Assembly (NCBI GenBank): GCA_023428185.1
Contig: JAEYYZ010000149.1
Coordinates: forward strand, 1 to 7,081
Origin: Actinomycetes bacterium
Lineage (GTDB): Bacteria > Actinomycetota > Actinomycetes > Actinomycetales > Demequinaceae
Direction of reading: 5' to 3'
DNA length: 7,081 nt
How positions within the stretch are numbered: position 1 is the first letter of the stretch; every line of letters starts with the position of its first letter. The notes under the pieces were generated by a model. That model ran no database searches and was not told where the DNA came from. It was given only the letters and a program-made list of their open reading frames with translations. Position numbers and translations under genes: made by a program. Below, piece after piece: positions 1 to 4,206 of this stretch.

Positions 1-1055
1 GGAGGAGTGGCTACCCACTGCGATCCATCCCACGTCCAACCAGCAGGCGGGGTGTCGATGCAGTAGTACCACTTGTCAGTGGGGTGCCACTTGTAACGGC
101 TGTCGGTGAGCACCCACTCCTTGCCCACCTTGCCGCCACTTCCATTGTTATTGGAGTTGAGGCTGGAGGGGAGGCAGCTGTACTGGAAGGGTGCTCCCTT
201 AATGGTGGACGTAATGCCAGTACACGTTGTACCACTGAATGTGCCCTTGCCCTGGAGGTGGTTGTACTCGCGGTAGTAGTTCTCGCTGGGCTTGGCCCAA
301 ATGGCCTTGTCCCAACCGGGGCTGTAGTTTCCGGTCACCGACTGGCCAGTAGCAGCATCGGTCCACGTGATGGTCTTGTAGATGATGTCGTCTGAGAACA
401 AGAAGTACCCAGTCTTGGCCACCCACTTGCCCTTGGAGCAGTCGTAGGACTTGTCCACGTACGAGACCTGAGCAGTGCACTGCTTGTAGTCGTTGGCGTA
501 CTTGTCCCAGAACCATCCTGACTTCACTACCCATGATCCGGTGGCGCAGTCCCACGTCTTGTACGCATAGGTGGGGTGATCCTTGGCGACACACGGCTCA
601 CCGGTGGGCTTGGGCTTCGTGGGCGCCGGGGCGGTGTTGTCCTTGGGCGGCTGCTCGCCCGAGTCAGTGCCCGGATCCTTGAGCGCTGCCTCAGCTGCAG
701 CGGCAGCCTTGAGGTCGGCGATGATTTGCTTGACGTCCACGATCGGTTCAACTTCGCGAACAGGGTTCTCGTCACCAAACTGTGCGCGGAACTTCTCGAT
801 GGGCGTGAGCTTGCTGCGGTCTTCCACAATGTTGCGGTCGCGGAACGCTGGGTCATCCTTGGAGGCGTTCACCGCTTGCACGGCTACCGCACCCAAAGCG
901 ATGGCACCCAGTGAGCCCACGAGCGCCGTGGTTCCTTGGCGTACCGCACGAGCGCGCTGTGCGCGGTGGAGCAATTGGTCGATCATCGCTTCCGAAGGGT
1001 TGTAGCCGTTGCTGCCGGCTTGACCCAAGGAGTGCATTTCCTTGTTGATGTTCAT
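1..1055 (-). CDS. Single-pass membrane protein with Cys/aromatic-rich extracellular repeats, putative sigma-factor partner (3' end cut by window edge)
   Basis: The reading frame is open from ATG at 1055 to the window edge, giving 351 codons with no stop. The start overlaps the stop of the upstream sigma gene as ATGA, and AGGAGG lies at 1067-1072. Layout: residues 1-40 are cytoplasmic and basic near the end (RAQRARAVRQ at 31-40); a hydrophobic helix spans about 41-62; an Ala-rich possible helix lies at 106-126; a Pro/Lys linker runs about 134-154; a secreted part follows. The outer part has two matching units, about 166-182 and 202-218, with pattern K[ST][WY]DCxxGxWVxK[ST]G[WY]F, plus a degenerate C-terminal copy ending in WVATP. 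Cysteines occur at 155/170, 193/206 and 278/294, which could form local disulfides, and at 332. There is no zinc HxxxCxxC anti-sigma motif. Position and topology suggest it controls the sigma factor it is coupled to, but this is inference. I do not recognise the outer domain. Confidence 0.85.
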   Translation of the reverse strand, partial: MNINKEMHSLGQAGSNGYNPSEAMIDQLLHRAQRARAVRQGTTALVGSLGAIALGAVAVQAVNASKDDPAFRDRNIVEDRSKLTPIEKFRAQFGDENPVREVEPIVDVKQIIADLKAAAAAEAALKDPGTDSGEQPPKDNTAPAPTKPKPTGEPCVAKDHPTYAYKTWDCATGSWVVKSGWFWDKYANDYKQCTAQVSYVDKSYDCSKGKWVAKTGYFLFSDDIIYKTITWTDAATGQSVTGNYSPGWDKAIWAKPSENYYREYNHLQGKGTFSGTTCTGITSTIKGAPFQYSCLPSSLNSNNNGSGGKVGKEWVLTDSRYKWHPTDKWYYCIDTPPAGWTWDGSQWVATP

Positions 1056-1615
1056 GGCCGCGCGAACCTCCTGTCCTGCGTCGTCTCTTTGACCGTTGTG
1101 TACTCAGCACCTACGGATGGGTTGTCTTCAATGGCGCCGAGCGTGCCGCGCAGCTTGAGCGCTGCGTCCGACAGGTAGCGGCGTACTGCTCCCTCAGTGA
1201 TGCCGAGCTCACGGCCGATAGCTGCAGCCGTCAGGTCGTCGTAGAACCTCAATACCGTGCATGCTCGCTCCCGCGGAGTGAGATGCCTCAACGCTTCTTG
1301 CAGATCGGTGCGGAACTCCACGCTTGCCGCACCGCCCGCCTCAGCGTCGTCGTTGTGAAGCAAGTGGAACACTCGCTTCCACGAGGAGTTCTTGCGCCCC
1401 TCGTCCATGTGCGCGGTGAACATGGCGCGGCGCACATACGCCTCGGCCTCGCCCAGCGTGACGTTTCCTTTGCCCCGAGAGAAGGTGCGCACTACCGCGT
1501 CGTGAAACAAGTCCTCAGCGTCGCGCGAGTTGCCCGTAAGCAGATACCCATACGACACCAGGGCGCCACCTCGGTCGCGGACTAACCGCTCTAATACCTG
1601 GCCCCATGTTGACAT
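1052..1615 (-). CDS. ECF RNA polymerase sigma factor, SigE family (copy A)
   Basis: A 187-residue ECF-type sigma factor, which would direct RNA polymerase to a dedicated set of promoters. Region 2 spans about residues 12-75 and carries the typical core binding and -10 recognition stretch (AEDLFHDAVVRTFSR at 33-47, then EAEAYVRRA). Region 4 spans about 104-158, with LTPRERACTVLRFYDDLT followed by the helix-turn-helix (IGRELGITEGAVRRYLSDA). There is no region 1 or 3, and the length is normal for the group. ATG at 1615 is supported by GAGGG at 1623-1627, seven bases away, and by alignment with copy B at 3455-4006 (shared ERLVR, GN, FSR, EAYVRRA, RACxVLRF, DDLT, RYLSD). A C-terminal tail of about 27 residues follows region 4. 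Its stop overlaps the next gene's start by ATGA, implying translational coupling to the membrane partner. A CRP-like palindrome upstream suggests cAMP-linked control. Confidence 0.93.
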   Translation of the reverse strand: MSTWGQVLERLVRDRGGALVSYGYLLTGNSRDAEDLFHDAVVRTFSRGKGNVTLGEAEAYVRRAMFTAHMDEGRKNSSWKRVFHLLHNDDAEAGGAASVEFRTDLQEALRHLTPRERACTVLRFYDDLTAAAIGRELGITEGAVRRYLSDAALKLRGTLGAIEDNPSVGAEYTTVKETTQDRRFARP

Positions 1616-1650
1616 TCCCGATCCCTCTCTCGAGTCCCACCTCTAGAAAG

Positions 1651-1656
1651 TAAATA
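1651..1656 (-). promoter_or_regulatory. Candidate -10 element for sigma copy A operon
   Basis: On the minus strand this reads TATTTA, the best A/T-rich hexamer between the CRP-like site and the sigma start. It would give a transcript start near 1641-1645, placing the centre of the CRP-like palindrome about 58-61 bases upstream, a usual class I activator position. No good -35 hexamer stands 16-18 bases away, as is common at activator-dependent promoters. This is weak evidence on its own. Confidence 0.25.
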
Positions 1657-1694
1657 CGGGTGGGAGCCGCAAACCATTGGGGGGATTCTTGCAG

Positions 1695-1710
1695 TGTGAT
1701 CTATCTCACA
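1695..1710. promoter_or_regulatory. CRP/GlxR-type operator
   Basis: The sequence TGTGATCTATCTCACA is an exact match to the known actinobacterial CRP/GlxR consensus TGTGA-N2-TA-N2-TCACA, with perfect half-sites extended by one more G-C pair (1694/1711). It is centred 87 bases upstream of the start of sigma gene copy A and lies between the hairpin that ends the neighbouring operon and that gene. The only gene it can sensibly control is the minus-strand sigma operon. Whether it activates or represses cannot be told from sequence, though the distance to a candidate -10 at 1651-1656 fits activation. Confidence 0.75.
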
Positions 1711-1712
1711 CG

Positions 1713-1751
1713 GCGAACGGGCCGGTTCGGTGAGGTAACCGGCCCGTTCGC
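1713..1751 (-). terminator. Terminator-like hairpin after the 563-residue membrane protein gene
   Basis: A perfect 15-bp inverted repeat (1713-1727 with 1737-1751) with a 9-base loop begins 16 bases beyond the stop of the gene ending at 1767. Most of its pairs are G-C. On the minus strand it is not followed by a real T run, as is frequent for high-GC actinobacterial terminators. It separates the two sigma/membrane-protein units, and one base separates it from the CRP-like palindrome. A minus-strand terminator is the simplest reading. Confidence 0.7.
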
Positions 1752-1766
1752 GTTGCGTTGCGGTGT

Positions 1767-3458
1767 TCAGTTGGTGATGGTCACCGTGCCCAAAGCCGTC
1801 CACACCTGGAGTTCCACGTAGTCGGGTGCGTAGGTAGCGTCAGGCGCTGGAATCCCTACGCCCGGGAATACGTCGGGTTCGATGGCGATGGCTGGCTCAG
1901 CAGTGCCTCCATTAGCGTCCACACGGATCTGCGCACTGAGGGTTGCACCCATGTCGCCTGCATCGGAGCCATACATGATGACTGCGTCGTTGCCCAGGTA
2001 CAGGTACTGGGCGTTCACCACTGTATAAGTGCCCGGGGGGATCTCGCCTTGGACATTGCCGTTCCAGCAACCGCTCACCTCGCGCCACAAGTAGGTGCCG
2101 CCGAGGCTCGATCCAGGCTCGTAGAACGGGGGCGCCGCGTTGTAGTCCACGCCGTTGCGGGCGGCGTTGGACAGGTACGCCTCTCCAACGACGCGTCCGT
2201 CCCGTACCAACAGCAGGGCCGAGTTCGGCTCGTAGAGGGCAGGTAGCGTGAATCCTGAGGTGTTGGTGGCACGCAGGTTGACCTCAGGGTTGCCGTCCAC
2301 TACCCAGCCGTAACTCAGGTTGATTCGAGACGGCAGGTTGGCAGTGACATCAATGAGGTCAAGGTCCGCAGACCGCGTGGGGAAGGTTCCGGAGGCCCCG
2401 CCGTCCCACGCGCAACCAAAGTAGCTCTTTGCCCACTCGGTGCCGTAGGGATCGGGTGCGGTGGCATCGGCGGTCATCACGACGCGTTGGGTACCGGGGG
2501 CCATGTCCCATGCGCCGTCACGGACGCTCGCTTGGTAGAGCTCTCGTGCTACGTCCGGGGTCAAGTAACCGTCCGGAAGTTCCGGAGCGGGCGGGTTGAG
2601 GTACTTGCCGAACGGGTCCTCGGGCACGTCGCCCGCAATCTCGTAGTCAAGGGGTTCGGAGACCAGGGTGTACCCCGTGTCAAACCTCATGACCGTGTCG
2701 CTCGAAGCGCCCGAGGTGCCGTTGCCGTCTGCAGGTTCTGGGGCCTCCTCGGTGGGCGTGTCAGTAGCAGGTCCGGGTTCCACCACTACGGGCTCAACAG
2801 GCTCCCCTACGGTGCCCGTGAAGACGTCCTGAATCGCGGCCAGTTGATACGCGCCGCCGGGCAGCGGCTCGCCGTCCCAGCAGTTCACCAATGCGAGGTC
2901 AACTGGAGTGGTGACCGCATCGCCAGCGGCCATGTCTACCTCTACGGCCTCAACAGCGGGTCCAGAGGATGACCCCACCACGATGCCGTTCCACACCACC
3001 AACAGGCTGGGAGAACTCGTGGTACCGGTCATGAAATCGGTCACTGTGAGACTGACGTCCACAGGCACGATGCGGTCGTCGCCAATTTCGGCGCCGTCCG
3101 GCGGTACCACCGTCAGGGTTGCCGAGGGTGCGGATTGCGCACCCGAGAACGGCGCACCGCATGTGTTCATCGCAAGGCGGGCATCCTCGACGCCAGCGCC
3201 TTCCGTGTCGAAGTTCGGTGCGGGAGCCGCGGCCATCTCGGCGCCATCCTCTGCCGAGGTGAGGCCACCTGTAGTGGGCGCGATGACAGCAAAGGCCACC
3301 ACAGCCGCCGCGCCTGCACCCACCAAACTATTGGCCGTCATGCGGAGCGTGCGGTGCCTGCGGACGCGACGCGCAGCACCGTGCGTGGAGACCTCGAGTT
3401 CGCCAATGGGTGCGCGATCCGCCATACCCCTCAAGGCGTCAGAAAGCTTGGGGCTCAT
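1767..3458 (-). CDS. Single-pass membrane protein with duplicated extracellular domain, putative sigma-factor partner
   Basis: A 563-residue protein. The N-terminal 40 residues are cytoplasmic and end in a basic cluster (RRVRRHRTLR at 30-39). A membrane helix spans about 42-64. The rest, with few lysines and rich in Pro, Gly and acidic residues, should lie outside the cell. That part holds two similar domains: about 96-212 (C100, C193, LLVVWNGIVVG, NCWDGEPLPGGAYQLAAIQ) and about 346-488 (C349, C464, LLLVRDGRVVGEA, GCWNGNVQGEIPPGTYTVVNAQ). A Pro/Glu-rich linker (about 217-250) and a spacer separate them, and an acidic tail of about 75 residues closes the protein. The start overlaps the sigma stop as ATGA, with AAGGAAG at 3464-3470 as ribosome site. 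No zinc anti-sigma motif or enzyme signature is visible. By position it is a candidate membrane regulator of sigma copy B; the outer fold is not recognised. Confidence 0.9.
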   Translation of the reverse strand: MSPKLSDALRGMADRAPIGELEVSTHGAARRVRRHRTLRMTANSLVGAGAAAVVAFAVIAPTTGGLTSAEDGAEMAAAPAPNFDTEGAGVEDARLAMNTCGAPFSGAQSAPSATLTVVPPDGAEIGDDRIVPVDVSLTVTDFMTGTTSSPSLLVVWNGIVVGSSSGPAVEAVEVDMAAGDAVTTPVDLALVNCWDGEPLPGGAYQLAAIQDVFTGTVGEPVEPVVVEPGPATDTPTEEAPEPADGNGTSGASSDTVMRFDTGYTLVSEPLDYEIAGDVPEDPFGKYLNPPAPELPDGYLTPDVARELYQASVRDGAWDMAPGTQRVVMTADATAPDPYGTEWAKSYFGCAWDGGASGTFPTRSADLDLIDVTANLPSRINLSYGWVVDGNPEVNLRATNTSGFTLPALYEPNSALLLVRDGRVVGEAYLSNAARNGVDYNAAPPFYEPGSSLGGTYLWREVSGCWNGNVQGEIPPGTYTVVNAQYLYLGNDAVIMYGSDAGDMGATLSAQIRVDANGGTAEPAIAIEPDVFPGVGIPAPDATYAPDYVELQVWTALGTVTITN

Positions 3459-4006
3459 CGGTTCTTCCTTTCATTGCGGTCGGCGACGTCCATGACATCG
3501 ATCGTGGCGATGTCGGCATCGTCAAGGGGACCAAGCCGGAGTTCAAGGGCATTGAGCCCATCAGAGAGGTAGCGCTTCACCGAGCCGGGGGCGAGCCCTA
3601 GTTGGCGAGCGATGTCGGGAACGGTGAGGTCGTCAAAGAACCTCAACACCACACACGCACGCACGCGAGGCGGTAGAGCATTGAGTGCCACGGCGACATC
3701 GGCGCTGAGATCTGAGAACGCTGTGGGAGCGATGACGGGCTCCGGCTCGCGGAACAAATGTTGAACCCGTTGCCAGCGCTGTTGCCTGCGGTGGCTGTCT
3801 ACATACAACGTGGCGATGGCGCGGCGCACGTAGGCCTCGGCTTTACCTGGGGCAATGTCCCGTTGCCGTGAGAACACCTTGACGAGCGCGTCTTGTACAA
3901 GATCTTGTGCCTGGGTGGGATTGCCGCAGACCACGTATGCATAGCCCAGGAGCGCTCGCTCGCGTTCGCGAACCAGCCGTTCCATGGACTCGTTCCAGTC
4001 GGCCAT
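3455..4006 (-). CDS. ECF RNA polymerase sigma factor, SigE family (copy B)
   Basis: A 183-residue ECF sigma factor paralogous to copy A at 1052-1615. Region 2 covers about residues 12-75 (AQDLVQDALVKVFSR at 33-47, then AEAYVRRA). Region 4 covers about 103-158 (LPPRVRACVVLRFFDDLT, then helix-turn-helix IARQLGLAPGSVKRYLSDG). A longer frame from 4057 exists, but ATG at 4006 is chosen because AAGGAG sits exactly six bases upstream (4013-4018) and because MADWNESMERLVR then lines up with MSTWGQVLERLVR of copy A. The extra 17 residues have no counterpart there. The C-terminal tail is acidic, then basic (DRNERKNR). The stop overlaps the next start by ATGA, coupling translation to the membrane protein. 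Its target promoters are unknown. Confidence 0.93.
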   Translation of the reverse strand: MADWNESMERLVRERERALLGYAYVVCGNPTQAQDLVQDALVKVFSRQRDIAPGKAEAYVRRAIATLYVDSHRRQQRWQRVQHLFREPEPVIAPTAFSDLSADVAVALNALPPRVRACVVLRFFDDLTVPDIARQLGLAPGSVKRYLSDGLNALELRLGPLDDADIATIDVMDVADRNERKNR

Positions 4007-4012
4007 CGACCG

Positions 4013-4018
4013 CTCCTT
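4013..4018 (-). promoter_or_regulatory. Ribosome binding site that fixes the sigma copy B start
   Basis: AAGGAG on the minus strand, six bases before ATG at 4006. It is the best Shine-Dalgarno match near this gene and favours the shorter protein over the in-frame ATG at 4057. Confidence 0.8.
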
Positions 4019-4050
4019 ACCGGTATATGAGGTACTGCTTGTGATGCGGG

Positions 4051-4068
4051 CACCCAATGTGATGGGTG
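4051..4068. repeat. Inverted repeat, possible operator
   Basis: CACCCA, six bases, TGGGTG: perfect 6-bp arms in an 18-base dyad. It lies 45-62 bases upstream of sigma copy B on the minus strand and overlaps the GGAAC motif at 4068-4072. The size and half-site spacing suit a dimeric regulator, but I do not match it to a known family. Confidence 0.4.
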
Positions 4069-4162
4069 TTCCTCTCTACTTGCAGTATCGACGCTTGGGC
4101 GCGGTGCGAACGTTGGGTTCGTGGCTTTTGCGTGTGTCCCTTAGACTCGCGTACCTAGTACC

Positions 4163-4186
4163 GCTCACGACAACGGTGTCGTGGGC
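4163..4186 (+). promoter_or_regulatory. Stable leader hairpin upstream of hppA
   Basis: A 10-bp stem (4163-4172 with 4177-4186, one G-T wobble) closes a 4-base ACGG loop. Its 3' arm ends ten bases before the GAGGAG ribosome site. It is likely within the hppA leader, where it could affect initiation or mRNA stability, or it could be a DNA operator. Confidence 0.5.
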
Positions 4187-4195
4187 GCAGTTGTC

Positions 4196-4201
4196 GAGGA
4201 G
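4196..4201 (+). promoter_or_regulatory. hppA ribosome binding site
   Basis: GAGGAG is followed after five bases by ATG at 4207. The in-frame GTG at 4201 overlaps this motif and so is an unlikely start. Confidence 0.75.
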
Positions 4202-4206
4202 TGCTA

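Larger units (their letters stand above)
4007..4206. promoter_or_regulatory. Divergent intergenic region between sigma copy B and hppA
   Basis: These 200 bases separate two divergent genes and must hold promoters for both. Visible structure: a dyad CACCCA-N6-TGGGTG at 4051-4068, a dyad CGAAC-N5-GTTCG at 4107-4121, and a strong hairpin at 4163-4186. On the plus strand TAGACT at 4142-4147 is a possible -10 for hppA, but its -35 is poor. On the minus strand GGAAC at 4068-4072, overlapping the first dyad, resembles an ECF -35, but no convincing -10 follows. No small gene is supported here. Confidence 0.5.

Noticed and set aside
199..594. Minus-strand open frame of 131 codons
   Set aside because: It lies in another frame of the membrane protein gene at 1-1055, which has the coupled start, membrane helix and repeated motifs; this frame shows none of these.
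1758..2246. Plus-strand open frame of 162 codons, and the similar ones at 2487-2972 and 2908-3495
   Set aside because: All lie opposite the 563-residue membrane protein gene, without good ribosome sites or recognisable domains, and typical of chance frames in high-GC DNA.
4022..4027. TATACC on the minus strand as -10 of sigma copy B
   Set aside because: It would start the transcript inside the ribosome binding site at 4013-4018.
4007..4057. N-terminal extension of sigma copy B from ATG 4057
   Set aside because: It adds 17 residues absent from the paralog, while ATG 4006 has AAGGAG at ideal spacing.
4201..4206. GTG at 4201 as hppA start
   Set aside because: The GTG overlaps the GAGGAG ribosome site itself; ATG 4207 is correctly placed after it.
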